Origin: Bacteroidales bacterium
GTDB taxonomy: Bacteria; Bacteroidota; Bacteroidia; Bacteroidales; NBLH01
Direction: 5' to 3'
Length of the DNA stretch: 55,886 bases
Assembly (NCBI GenBank): GCA_016937695.1
Contig: JAFGWC010000118.1
Span: forward strand, 1 to 55,886
Under the pieces are notes generated by a model. It ran no database searches. It was not told the origin of the DNA and saw nothing but the letters and a program-made list of their open reading frames with translations. A program made the position numbers and the translations under genes. Positions 40,314 to 49,375 of the stretch are shown here, piece after piece. Each line of letters begins with the position of its first letter. Position 1 is the first letter of the stretch.

Positions 40314-43300
40314 TTATTTATATTGTTCCTCAAGTCTTTTATTATCTTTTAAAATTGTTTCCATGCTTTCATTTGTTGGTCTTTCTCCAGTCCATAGCCA
40401 TTTAATATAAACTTTTATAGATGTTCTAACCAAAATTAATACTGGAAAAAACACTAAAATAAAAGCTGTTCCAAATAAAACTCCATATGCAAGAGAAACA
40501 GCCATCGGTTTTAAAAACTGCGCCTGAAAGCTTTTTTCAAATATAATTGGATATAATCCAACCGCAGTAGTAAAAGTTGTTAGAATAATAGGTCTGAATC
40601 TTGAAATACCTGCATTAAATATCGCTTTTTCAACAGTTTGTCCTTCCAATAAATTTAAATTGTATTTGTCAAGCATCACAATAGAATCGTTTACAATTAC
40701 TCCTGCAAGAGCAACCATTCCCCAAGCGCTAAGCATTGAAACCGGAATTCCTTCAATACCATGTCCCCAAGCTGCACCAAGCCATGCAAGAGGAATCAGC
40801 ATAATTATTATTAAACCATGAGTTGCAGATTTGAATTGAATCATTATAATAAGAAGAATTATCGCAAATGCAGTTCCAAAATACAAAATAATTTCGCTAG
40901 TTGCTTCTTCACTATCTTTTTGTTGACCTTGATATTTTATTCTAATTCCTGGAAAAGAAGTTTTAATCTGTGGAATTATATTGCTGTTGATGTGTTCTAA
41001 AATAGGAGGAACAGCTGCATATGGATCTTTTGTGTCGGCATCAACTCTAACTTCACGCGAACCATTATATCTTTGAATATTAACCGGGCCTCTTTTTATT
41101 TCAAAATCAGCCAATTCTGATAAATAATATTCACCTTGAGGCGTTTTTATTTTCATTTTTTCAAGTTGTCCTACCGTTTGTCTATTTTCTTTTGGAAATC
41201 TAACCCAAATTCTTAATTCGTCTCTTCCATTTTGTATTCTCTGAGCTTGTCCACCAAAAAATCCTTGCCTTACTTGGTTACTTATAAATGCGTGATTTAA
41301 TCCCAAAAAGTAAGCCTTTGGCTTTAAATTTAGTAAAATTTCAGGCATTCCTGCTGCGTCATTGTCCGTAATGTTTATTAATTCCGGCATGTTTTTCATT
41401 TGGTCTTCAAGCATTTTTTTTGCTTGTTTTAATTCTTCCAGATTTTTGCCAAGTAAACTAATTGATACAGGGCTTCCAAAACGGTTTCTTCCGCCAATGC
41501 TAAATTTTTCTGCTCCCTTAACTTCACCGATTTTTTCTCTAACACTGTTTGCAATATCAAAACTTGAAATAGGCGCTTTTTCCATATCTCTCATAAAAAC
41601 CATTACCGTGCCTGCATGAGAACCATTTTCTTTTCCTGAAAAAGCTGTGCCTGTAAATCTAAAAACTGCTTTTATGTATGAGCTATCATTGTTTTCTTTC
41701 ATTAATTGTTTGTCCACTTCCCAAATAGCTTCTTCAAATTGTTTTAAATATTTTCTTGTTTGAGCTTCTCCTTCGCCAGGTTTAAAAGCAACTTCAACAT
41801 TAAAACTATCAAAAGGAATGTTTGGAAAGAATGTAGTTTTTATTAATCCGCCATCAAACAATCCAATTGTAAGAATTATTATTCCGGTTGGAACGCTCAA
41901 AGCTATCCATTTCCATTTGATAACTTTTTCGAGAATTTTTCCATAAATCTTAAATTTCAAAAAGTCTATACCTTTTTCTAGAAAAATTCTTATTTTAGCT
42001 TGTTTTGATTTTGCTCTTAAAATGTGCGGAGAACCAATATGGGTTGGTAATACAAAAAAAGCTTCTAATAATGAAAATGCGATACTGAAAATTACAACAA
42101 AAGCCATTTCGTATAAAAATTCAAATGCGCCTTCGAGTAAAAGCAATGGCGAAAAAGCAATCATTGTTGTTAAAGCTGATGTTATTACTGGAATTAGAAC
42201 TTCGTTTGTTCCATCAATGGCAGCTCTAATAGGACTTTTGCCTTTTTCGAAATGAGTGAAAATATTTTCGGCAATAACAATCCCGTCATCAACAAGAATC
42301 CCTACTACTAAAATCATCCCGAAAAGGGAAATCATGTTTATTGTAATTCCAAAAAACGGTGCAACTATAAACATTCCTAAAAAAGCAGAAGGTATTCCCC
42401 ACGCTACCCACATTGAAAGCCTGAAACTTAAGAATAGTGCAAGTGTTATTATTACTAACAATAAACCCATTCCACCGTTTCTGTATAAAAGATTTAGTCT
42501 TTGTCCAAGTATTTGCAAAAAATCAAAAACAACAAAAAGCTGAACGTCTTTGTGTCCTTTATTGAAGATATTAACATAATCATTTGTGAAATTTGCTATT
42601 TTGTCTAAATCTTCTTCGGCAAGTTTTTGAATATTAATCCAAACAGCTTGTTTCCCATTCATGGTAAGATAGTTAGCAACATCAGCAAATTTTTTCTTTA
42701 CAACAGCAACATCGCGTATTCTTAAAAAACCTCCATCTGGATTTGCTCTAATTATAATTTCTCCAATTTCATCAGGATCAACACTTCTTGCTCTTGAACG
42801 TATATAGAGTTCTTCTTTTGAAGATCTTACAATACCTGCAGAAATATCCTGATTATTTAATGCAATTGCATTAGATATTTCATCAAAAGTTAAATTATAT
42901 CTTAGAAGGTCTTCTTCTTTGGTTTCAACCGAAATTTCAAGTGCCGGATAACCTGAAACTGAAACTTGCGAAATATATCCTGTCGCTAAAAAATCTTCTT
43001 CAATTTCTTGTCCGTATTTTTTTAGAGTTTCCATATCAACATCGCCTGAAAGTCCAACCATCATTGCATTTGTGGTGGTTCTTTGTTTTGTTACGATTGG
43101 TTTTTCGGCAGCAGTTGGAAAAGAGTTAATTGCATCTACAGCGTTTTTAACTTCTAAAAGTGTCATGTCCAAATCATATTTTCCGGTAGTTTCTACAGAA
43201 ATATTTGCGAAATTTTCCATTGAGTTAGATGTGATTTCTTTGATTCCAACAATTCCTCTAACAGCTTCTTCAATTCTAGATGTAATTCCTTCTTCCATTT

Positions 43301-43475
43301 CTTTTGGAGAGGCTCCAGGATATGAAACAGATACAGTTATGAATCTTGATTTTCTTTCGGGGAAGAATGATTTTTTTGTGTTTTTAAGTGCAATTCCACC
43401 TGCAATTATGATAATAACCACTATTATATTTGCATAAAATGGAAATTTTATGAAGTTTTTTACAAATTCTTTCAT
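40314..43475 (-). CDS. RND efflux pump, inner-membrane transporter (AcrB/HAE-type)
   Basis: 1053 residues, full length. Twelve transmembrane helices are arranged as 1 + periplasmic loop + 5, twice. The first loop opens SYPGASPKEMEEGITSRIEEAVRGI, and the transmembrane helix 4 segment GMILVVGILVDDGIVIAEN carries the paired proton-relay aspartates. The second half has the matching ALAGVIVNDSIVMLDKYN. It drives drug or metabolite export by proton antiport as a trimer. Members with this overall pattern in Bacteroidota export hydrophobic compounds; the substrate is not visible. It follows the adaptor gene by 112 nt. Confidence 0.95.
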   Translation of the reverse strand: MKEFVKNFIKFPFYANIIVVIIIIAGGIALKNTKKSFFPERKSRFITVSVSYPGASPKEMEEGITSRIEEAVRGIVGIKEITSNSMENFANISVETTGKYDLDMTLLEVKNAVDAINSFPTAAEKPIVTKQRTTTNAMMVGLSGDVDMETLKKYGQEIEEDFLATGYISQVSVSGYPALEISVETKEEDLLRYNLTFDEISNAIALNNQDISAGIVRSSKEELYIRSRARSVDPDEIGEIIIRANPDGGFLRIRDVAVVKKKFADVANYLTMNGKQAVWINIQKLAEEDLDKIANFTNDYVNIFNKGHKDVQLFVVFDFLQILGQRLNLLYRNGGMGLLLVIITLALFLSFRLSMWVAWGIPSAFLGMFIVAPFFGITINMISLFGMILVVGILVDDGIVIAENIFTHFEKGKSPIRAAIDGTNEVLIPVITSALTTMIAFSPLLLLEGAFEFLYEMAFVVIFSIAFSLLEAFFVLPTHIGSPHILRAKSKQAKIRIFLEKGIDFLKFKIYGKILEKVIKWKWIALSVPTGIIILTIGLFDGGLIKTTFFPNIPFDSFNVEVAFKPGEGEAQTRKYLKQFEEAIWEVDKQLMKENNDSSYIKAVFRFTGTAFSGKENGSHAGTVMVFMRDMEKAPISSFDIANSVREKIGEVKGAEKFSIGGRNRFGSPVSISLLGKNLEELKQAKKMLEDQMKNMPELINITDNDAAGMPEILLNLKPKAYFLGLNHAFISNQVRQGFFGGQAQRIQNGRDELRIWVRFPKENRQTVGQLEKMKIKTPQGEYYLSELADFEIKRGPVNIQRYNGSREVRVDADTKDPYAAVPPILEHINSNIIPQIKTSFPGIRIKYQGQQKDSEEATSEIILYFGTAFAIILLIIMIQFKSATHGLIIIMLIPLAWLGAAWGHGIEGIPVSMLSAWGMVALAGVIVNDSIVMLDKYNLNLLEGQTVEKAIFNAGISRFRPIILTTFTTAVGLYPIIFEKSFQAQFLKPMAVSLAYGVLFGTAFILVFFPVLILVRTSIKVYIKWLWTGERPTNESMETILKDNKRLEEQYK

Positions 43476-43587
43476 TTAATTAGGACTATTTAGTTTTTAA
43501 GGTAATAATTGTAATCACTTTAAAATTAGCTGTTTAGCTTAGTTTTGAAAACAGTAAACTTATATTTATATACTGCAAAAAATGGTT

Positions 43588-44733
43588 TTATTTTGAACGT
43601 ATAATACTTACTTTCATATTTTCAGATGCATTTATAAGTGGTTCAACCACTAAATCTGTTCCTTCAGGTAAACCTGAAAAAATCAAAGTGTTTTCATTAA
43701 TTTTGTGTATTTTTATTTCAGCTTTCATAAGTAAGCTGTCTTGTACAAAAAATACTTCATTATTGTTAAAAACAGCATTTCTTGGAATTTCCATAGTTTT
43801 TGCTATTGACATTCCTGGAAATTCTGCGTTGAGATAAACACCTTTGTATAGTTCAGTTGTGTAATTGCTATTTATACTTACAAATACTGTAATTGTTTGA
43901 GTTTTTGGATCTACAAAATTGGACTTTCTTGCAACATATCCTTTCCATTTTTCTTTATTGTTTCCGTCAGATATATTTACTAAATCTCCTTTTTTTACCC
44001 ATTTTGCTTCATTCTCATTTACAGGAACTTCCAGTTCAAGCTTATCTGTACTTATTATTGTCGCAATTTTACTTCCCGGATTTGCTATTGAGCCAACTCT
44101 AAGATATACTTCAGAAAAACTTCCTGAAAAAGGTGCTGTCAAAGAATATTTTCTTAATCTTTCTTCTTCAGCTTTAATAGTGTAAAAATCGCTCAAAATG
44201 TTTCTGCTTGCCAAGTATATTTTTTCTTGTTCCGATTTAATTTCCGGTAAATTAGGAAGGTTTTTGTTTATATCTATATCAGAAAAAAACTTTTGCCAGT
44301 TTTGGTAACTATTAGGATAATCAATTTTGAAATCAGGCAATAAATTTGCAACAGAATTGAGAAATCTGCTTTTATGAGCATTTAAAGAAAGAACATATTC
44401 TTTATTGTTTATCTGAATAAGTAATTCGCCTTTTTTAAAAGCGGCTCCTTTTTTTAGGTTTACATTTCCATTTAAAATCTTGCCTTGAACTTCGGCACTT
44501 ATATCAAAAAAATCTTGGGACTCTACTCGTCCCGAAGCAGTTATGTTTGAGCTTGTTACAGTATATTTTACTTTTTTAGCTAAAACATAACGTTTAGCTT
44601 TTTCAATAGGCGGCTTTTTAATTTCTGATTTAAGATTTCCTAACAGCTTCATTCCGCCAAATGATATTAATAATATAGATAGAATAGCAATAACTATTAC
44701 AACTCTTCTTTCTTTAAAAAATTCAAATTCCAT
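43588..44733 (-). CDS. RND periplasmic adaptor (membrane fusion protein)
   Basis: 381 residues. One N-terminal transmembrane helix (about 11-31) anchors a periplasmic body. The lipoyl-like half motifs are SGRVESQDFFDISAEVQGKIL and LTAPFSGSFSEVYLRVGSIANPGS, separated by a helical hairpin of about 100 residues. A beta-barrel domain (KLELEVPVNENEAKWVKKGDL) and a membrane-proximal domain complete it. It links the pump with the TolC duct. It is the first gene of the efflux operon; 310 nt of spacer upstream (44734-45043) are AT-rich and hold no recognised promoter element or gene. Confidence 0.93.
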   Translation of the reverse strand: MEFEFFKERRVVIVIAILSILLISFGGMKLLGNLKSEIKKPPIEKAKRYVLAKKVKYTVTSSNITASGRVESQDFFDISAEVQGKILNGNVNLKKGAAFKKGELLIQINNKEYVLSLNAHKSRFLNSVANLLPDFKIDYPNSYQNWQKFFSDIDINKNLPNLPEIKSEQEKIYLASRNILSDFYTIKAEEERLRKYSLTAPFSGSFSEVYLRVGSIANPGSKIATIISTDKLELEVPVNENEAKWVKKGDLVNISDGNNKEKWKGYVARKSNFVDPKTQTITVFVSINSNYTTELYKGVYLNAEFPGMSIAKTMEIPRNAVFNNNEVFFVQDSLLMKAEIKIHKINENTLIFSGLPEGTDLVVEPLINASENMKVSIIRSK

Positions 44734-45043
44734 TGTTATTTATTATTAGTTTTTAATATAATTTTAAAAAATATTTTTTTAGAATATCAAGTCAAAATTT
44801 TGTTGGTTACTCAATTATTAGTCCAAACAACTTATATTTATGATATTCAGTATTATAACTTATTTTTCTCTGTTTTTAAAAATAAATTGTGTGCGATTAT
44901 GGTTTGTTTTGTTCGACATCGGACACAAATAATTTTTAAAATTTATTGCATAAAAGTATAAATATTGTATTTTATTTAGAAATACTAATCGGCAAATTAA
45001 CAAATTATATAGGTGAAATAATATTTTTTTAACATAACAAATG

Positions 45044-45784
45044 TTAAATGCTTTTTTGTCTTAAGGCTTCATAAAGTATTATTCCTGTGGCAACTGAAAC
45101 GTTTAAAGATTCTATTGTTCCTTTGATTGGGATTTTAATAATTTTATCAGCAATATTTAGAAAGCTTTTAGATACACCAGTGTCTTCAGATCCCATAATT
45201 ATTGCAATTGGTGTTGAATAATTAATATCAGTATAGAAAAAATCAGATTTTTCGCTGGCTGCGATGATTTGAAGACCACTTTCTTTAAGAAAATCTATAG
45301 TAGAATTTAAATTTTTTGCTCTACATACCGGAATTTTCATTAATGCGCCTGCAGAAGTTTTTATTGCATCAGAATTTATTGATGCACTTCCTTTTTCCGG
45401 TATTATAATTGCATGAACACCAGCACATTCAGCTGTTCTTGTAATTGCGCCAAAATTTCTAACATCTGAAATTTGATCTAGAATTAAGATGAACGGATCT
45501 TCGCCTTTTTCATATATTAATGGTAAAATATTTTCTATTTTTTCATATGTTATTTCAGAAAGTAATGCCATTACACCTTGGTGATTTTTTCCAGTGAAGC
45601 CTTTAAATTTTTCAATAGGAATATATTGGAAAGGAACTCCTTCGTTATTTGCAAGAATCATTAACTCTTTTATTAAGCTGCTGTTATTGCCTTTTTGAAT
45701 AAATATTTTTTCAATATCTTTTCCTGCTTTTATTGCTTCAATTGTGGTTCTAATTCCAAAAATCATATTTTTTTTTGCCGACAT
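45044..45784 (-). CDS. rlmB: 23S rRNA (guanosine-2'-O-)-methyltransferase RlmB (TrmH family)
   Basis: 246 residues. The N-terminal substrate-binding domain begins FGIRTTIEAI and contains HQGVMALL. The SPOUT catalytic domain shows the three TrmH motifs: LDQISDVRNFGAITRTAECAG, IIMGSEDTGVSKSFLNIADK and IPIKGTIESLNVSVATGIILYE. It 2'-O-methylates a guanosine of 23S rRNA (G2251 in E. coli numbering). The exact target is taken from the closest-looking family; a generic TrmH paralog is possible. It is monocistronic as far as can be seen. Confidence 0.92.
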   Translation of the reverse strand: MSAKKNMIFGIRTTIEAIKAGKDIEKIFIQKGNNSSLIKELMILANNEGVPFQYIPIEKFKGFTGKNHQGVMALLSEITYEKIENILPLIYEKGEDPFILILDQISDVRNFGAITRTAECAGVHAIIIPEKGSASINSDAIKTSAGALMKIPVCRAKNLNSTIDFLKESGLQIIAASEKSDFFYTDINYSTPIAIIMGSEDTGVSKSFLNIADKIIKIPIKGTIESLNVSVATGIILYEALRQKSI

Positions 45785-45967
45785 GTTTATTTATTTAATT
45801 TAAATTATTATTCAATTTTAAAAAGTAAAAAACAAAAAAACAAACAAATGCTGATGTCTAATTCGCATAATATCAGCTAGTTATTTTGTTATAATCTTTA
45901 ATCTTATTTTTTTTGTGTATGTTTTTTTATTTTAATAATATCTGAATTTGTAACTCATACTTCACAC

Positions 45968-47245
45968 TTATTTAAAAACTGTATAAACTTTTCCTTCGCG
46001 CCAACTTCGAATCGATTCAAACCAAAATTTCTTAAAATCAATATTCCTTTCTAGCACGTAGTCGTTATCAGAAAACTTGTCATTTGTTTTATTAAAAACA
46101 AATATCAGCATTTTATAATTAAGTCTGTCGCTATAAATCCATTCTTCTTTATTTGCAGTCTTTTTTACAGCTTTTGGTGGTCCAAATATTAAATAAATCA
46201 TTCCTCTGTCTGTTCGCCAACCTTGGGTGAATGAGCTAAAATTAATATTCGCATAAAGAACTCTGTTATAGTAAATTCTTATAAGCTCTCTTGTTCTCTG
46301 AGGGTTTTCGCCGCAACTTAACCAAAATCTATCAATTGCAAGTTTTTTATTTGTACTGGTTTGTATTTTTATAAATTCATTTGTACTTGTTAAATATTGA
46401 AGCGGACTTAGCATTTCGTCAGTTTGTTTTATAAAAGGAAAATTATTTGTTTGATTAATTAATGCTAATCCATTTTTACTAGTAGTATCAGTTTGAATAA
46501 AATACAAACCAAATTTTGATTCGTTAAATTGAATAGATTCTTTACCATTAACCGACCAGATACTATCGTGTTTTGTTAAAATTTCATCTCTAATCATAGA
46601 TGAGAAAGGTGGATATGGTAAAGGTAATTCTTCAGAAAAATATTTAATGTAGATACTGTCAACAGGGAAGTTGTGTTTTATTGAGAAAAAGTGTTCTTTT
46701 CTAAAATAATTTTTAAAATACGGATAATCATTTTCCTTTGATTTTACTATAAAACTTTGTTTTGAGCCTTCTTCTGTACTTACAAATATAAAATCCTGAA
46801 TACTAACACGTCTAAACATATCTGTAGTTGTGATTTTTAGATAATATTCTTTAAGTAAATTATTATTTATGTTTAGATATGTGATAATATTATTTTGACC
46901 TTTTATATTTCTGATATTATAGATGTTACTTGCACTGTCTATTAATAAATCTAAATTTTCAGGAGAAAAAACTTCATATTCAATTTTTATTTTGCCAACA
47001 AAAATTTTGTTTGTACTATCTGTAGGAATAAACATCAGGTCGTTTAGGTATATTTTAGTGTAAAGTCTGCTTTTGCCCATTTCATCATTATACACAAAAT
47101 ATTCCGGATTAAGTCTGTTTAATAACGGATTATAAATAGATTGTGTATCGTTTTTAATTGTTGGATTAGTAGATTTAGGCAAACAAGAAAACAGCAAAAA
47201 TACAGCTAATATGCTTATAATCAGGATGTTATTTTTAAATATCAT
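45968..47245 (-). CDS. GWxTD-domain lipoprotein
   Basis: 425 residues. A lipoprotein signal ends at Cys21 (LAVFLLFSCLPKS). The C-terminal third holds the GWxTD signature GWRTDRGMIYLIFGPPK, followed by a strand-rich region ending FWFESIRSWREGKVYTVF. The middle is beta-rich and unassigned. GWxTD proteins are widespread, envelope-located proteins of Bacteroidota and relatives with no proven function. A minus-strand -7 element lies about 25 nt upstream. Confidence 0.88.
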   Translation of the reverse strand: MIFKNNILIISILAVFLLFSCLPKSTNPTIKNDTQSIYNPLLNRLNPEYFVYNDEMGKSRLYTKIYLNDLMFIPTDSTNKIFVGKIKIEYEVFSPENLDLLIDSASNIYNIRNIKGQNNIITYLNINNNLLKEYYLKITTTDMFRRVSIQDFIFVSTEEGSKQSFIVKSKENDYPYFKNYFRKEHFFSIKHNFPVDSIYIKYFSEELPLPYPPFSSMIRDEILTKHDSIWSVNGKESIQFNESKFGLYFIQTDTTSKNGLALINQTNNFPFIKQTDEMLSPLQYLTSTNEFIKIQTSTNKKLAIDRFWLSCGENPQRTRELIRIYYNRVLYANINFSSFTQGWRTDRGMIYLIFGPPKAVKKTANKEEWIYSDRLNYKMLIFVFNKTNDKFSDNDYVLERNIDFKKFWFESIRSWREGKVYTVFK

Positions 47246-47269
47246 TTTTATCTTCTTAAGTTTTTGTTA

Positions 47270-47277
47270 CAAATATA
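47270..47277 (-). promoter_or_regulatory. -7 promoter element for the GWxTD gene
   Basis: Minus-strand TATATTTG matches TAnnTTTG, 24 nt before the start codon. Confidence 0.45.
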
Positions 47278-47405
47278 TTAAGATAATTAATTAATATAAC
47301 CAATTATATTTTAAAATCTTAAAATTAATCTTTGGTGTATAAAAATGATAATTTAGTCTAATATTTGTAAAATTCTAAAGAAAAAATTTTCATGACTTTT
47401 TATTT

Positions 47406-47443
47406 TATATATATTTACCTTTGAAAAAAGGTAAATATATATA
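47406..47443 (+). promoter_or_regulatory. Long GAAA-loop inverted repeat with embedded -7 element, upstream of the barrel gene
   Basis: A 17-bp perfect inverted repeat (47406-47422 with 47427-47443) closes on GAAA. Its left arm carries TACCTTTG (47416-47423), a TAnnTTTG match, so the promoter of the interrupted barrel gene would be embedded in the palindrome, about 125 nt before its ATG. It may be an operator or a cruciform-prone site. Confidence 0.45.
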
Positions 47444-47547
47444 AAGTAATTTTAATATTAATAAAAGGTGATCCCAACATCTTTTATAAAAAAAGGGAGT
47501 GAAAGCTGAAAAACTTAAGAGTAGGCAAAACAAAACAACATTAAAAA

Positions 47548-48222
47548 ATGAAAAAAATTTCAAAAATTTTGTTAGTTGCAGCATTTGCTGTATTTGGTGC
47601 TCAAGCATTTGCACAAACATTTGGAGTAGTTGGTGGTCTTAACATGTCAAATTTAACTATGAAAGATGACGATGCTTCATAAGATGATGATTTTAAAATG
47701 AAAATGGGATTTCATGTTGGTGTAACTGCTGAATTTCCAATAAGTGATGCTTTGTCGTTCAACACGGGTGTTTTATTATCAACAAAAGGAGTTAAAATGG
47801 AAGCTACTGAGGATTATATGGGAGTTACTCTTACTTCAGAAGGAACTTATAATCTTATGTATCTTGATATTCCTTTAAATGTAAAATTCACAAAAGACAT
47901 GGGTGGTGCAAAACTATTCGGAACTTTTGGCCCTTATGTTGGTTTAGCTTTAAAAGGAACTTATGATATGAGTGTGTCTATTGGTGGTGATTCTGAATCA
48001 GAAAGTGGTGATTTGAATATTGGTAGCGACGAAGAAGATGATGATTTCAAAATGTTAGATTTTGGATTAATGGTAGGAGCAGGTGTTGAATTTGGTCCTA
48101 TTTCTGTTGGTGCATCTTATCAATTAGGTCTTGCAAATATTTCTCCTTATTCAGAAAATGGATATAAAATTAATAATAAAGTTATTGGAATTTCTGTTGG
48201 TTACAAATTTGGTGGCGAATAG
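47548..48222 (+). pseudogene. Outer-membrane beta-barrel (porin-family) gene with an in-frame stop
   Basis: Frame from ATG 47548: residues 1-23 are a classic signal peptide (hydrophobic core, then QAFAQ), followed by the barrel start TFGVVGGLNMSNLTM. A TAA at codon 45 (47680-47682) interrupts an acidic loop (DDAS, stop, DDDFKM). The same frame then continues without further stops for 180 codons with typical barrel strands (FHVGVTAEFPISDALSFNTGVLLSTKG ... VIGISVGYKFGGE), ending in aromatic-rich strands suited to BAM recognition. The total would be 224 residues, normal for this family (PF13568-like). The downstream ATG (47698) lacks a signal peptide, so it would not yield an exported protein. 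The stop is either a real nonsense mutation (for example from GAA) or a sequencing error. A terminator follows 20 nt after the gene. Confidence 0.8.
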
Positions 48223-48242
48223 TAAATATCTTTTGCAATAAT

Positions 48243-48277
48243 AAAAAATCCTCAAAGTTTTCTTTGGGGATTTTTTT
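48243..48277 (+). terminator. Terminator downstream of the barrel gene
   Basis: Stem AAATCCTCAAAG/CTTTGGGGATTT around a TTTT loop (48258-48261), with one G-U pair, followed by a T7 run. Confidence 0.85.
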
Positions 48278-48281
48278 ATGC

Positions 48282-48310
48282 AAAAAAATGCCACCCTAAA
48301 AAGAGTGGCA
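48282..48310 (-). terminator. Minus-strand terminator (of an unidentified transcript)
   Basis: Read on the minus strand, TGCCAC (48310-48305), a 10-nt loop region and GTGGCA (48294-48289) are followed by a T7 run (48288-48282). No minus-strand gene ends here; the GGTTA-rich segment 48312-48404 precedes it. Confidence 0.5.
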
Positions 48311-48311
48311 C

Positions 48312-48404
48312 AAAACCTATTACCTAATAATCATTAACCTTAAACTACTTTTTACCCTAACCAAAATAAATTTAAATAGCTTAAGTCAGAAAAACCTATT
48401 AACC
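48312..48404. repeat. Cluster of ACC-rich (minus: GGT-rich) short repeats
   Basis: AAAACCTATTACC (48312-48324) recurs as AAAACCTATTAACC (48391-48404), with CATTAACC and ACCCTAACC between them. No gene. It lies in the 439-nt gap before the exporter operon. Confidence 0.35.
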
Positions 48405-48514
48405 AATTTAAAATAATCAATACTTATGCCAGTATAATTAATATGCAGATACATAGTCTTTTATCATTTAAACCGCAAATTATTTAAAATAGGAAAGTGT
48501 TCGAAAATGGAATT

Positions 48515-48538
48515 TTATTGTACGTAAACGTACAATAA
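48515..48538. promoter_or_regulatory. Palindrome, likely repressor operator, upstream of the MacAB-type exporter
   Basis: TTATTGTACGT and its exact complement ACGTACAATAA are separated by AA (11-bp arms). It lies 124 nt before the ABC ATPase start. Size, symmetry and the GTACGT core look like a TetR-family or similar dimeric repressor site. Confidence 0.5.
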
Positions 48539-48661
48539 TTATTTAAACTGAATTTAGATGTTTTTTAGTTAAGTGCTGTAAATGAATTGTTTATGCGTGT
48601 TGGCATAATAGATGGTTGTAAAAAAAAGAATCCAATAGTAATTAACTCTATAATTTAATAT

Positions 48662-49375
48662 ATGATTCGAATAAACAATTTACACAAATCCTATACAACA
48701 GGACAAAATAAGTTACATGTATTAAAAGGACTTGATTTTAATATCAAAGAAGGCGAACTTGTATCTATTATGGGTTCTTCCGGTTCTGGAAAATCTACAT
48801 TATTAAATATAGTTGGCATATTAGATAATTATGATCAAGGCGATTATTATCTTGATAATATGTTAATTAGAGATATGTCTGAAAAAAAAGCAGCTCTTTT
48901 AAGGAATAAATATATTGGATTTGTATTTCAATCATTTAATCTTATTTCTTTTAAAAATGCGATGGAAAATGTTGCATTGCCATTGTATTATCAAAAAATG
49001 AGCAGAAAAAAAAGAAATATAAAAGCAATGGAATATCTTGAAAAAATGGGTTTAACTGAATGGGCTAATCATATGCCAAACGAATTGTCTGGAGGACAAA
49101 AACAGAGAGTTGCTATTGCCAGGGCTTTAATTACTCAACCTAAAATTATTCTTGCCGACGAGCCTACAGGAGCATTAGATACAACAACATCATATGAAGT
49201 AATGAGTCTTTTTAAAGAAATTAATCAACTTGGAATTACTGTGATTATTGTAACACATGAGAATGATATTGCAGAGAGAACAGACAAAATAATAAGACTT
49301 AAAGATGGTATTATTGAGTCAGTTAATGGGAAAAAAATTGCACATAAAACTGAAAATTCATTAGCATATGTTTGA
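48662..49375 (+). CDS. ABC transporter ATP-binding protein (MacB/LolD type)
   Basis: 237 residues. Walker A GSSGSGKST (38-46), Q-loop FVFQSFNLISFKNAMENV, signature LSGGQKQRVAIARAL, Walker B IILADEPTGALD and H-loop VTHENDIAERTDK are intact. It powers the two MacB-like permeases encoded immediately downstream: its 3' end overlaps the first permease gene by 8 nt, so they are translationally coupled. The operon probably exports a peptide, antibiotic or lipid. Confidence 0.95.
   Translation: MIRINNLHKSYTTGQNKLHVLKGLDFNIKEGELVSIMGSSGSGKSTLLNIVGILDNYDQGDYYLDNMLIRDMSEKKAALLRNKYIGFVFQSFNLISFKNAMENVALPLYYQKMSRKKRNIKAMEYLEKMGLTEWANHMPNELSGGQKQRVAIARALITQPKIILADEPTGALDTTTSYEVMSLFKEINQLGITVIIVTHENDIAERTDKIIRLKDGIIESVNGKKIAHKTENSLAYV

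Noticed and set aside
47405-47620. Minus-strand 71-codon ORF upstream of the barrel gene
   Set aside because: It overlaps the signal-peptide region of the barrel frame in antisense and has no initiation or family support.
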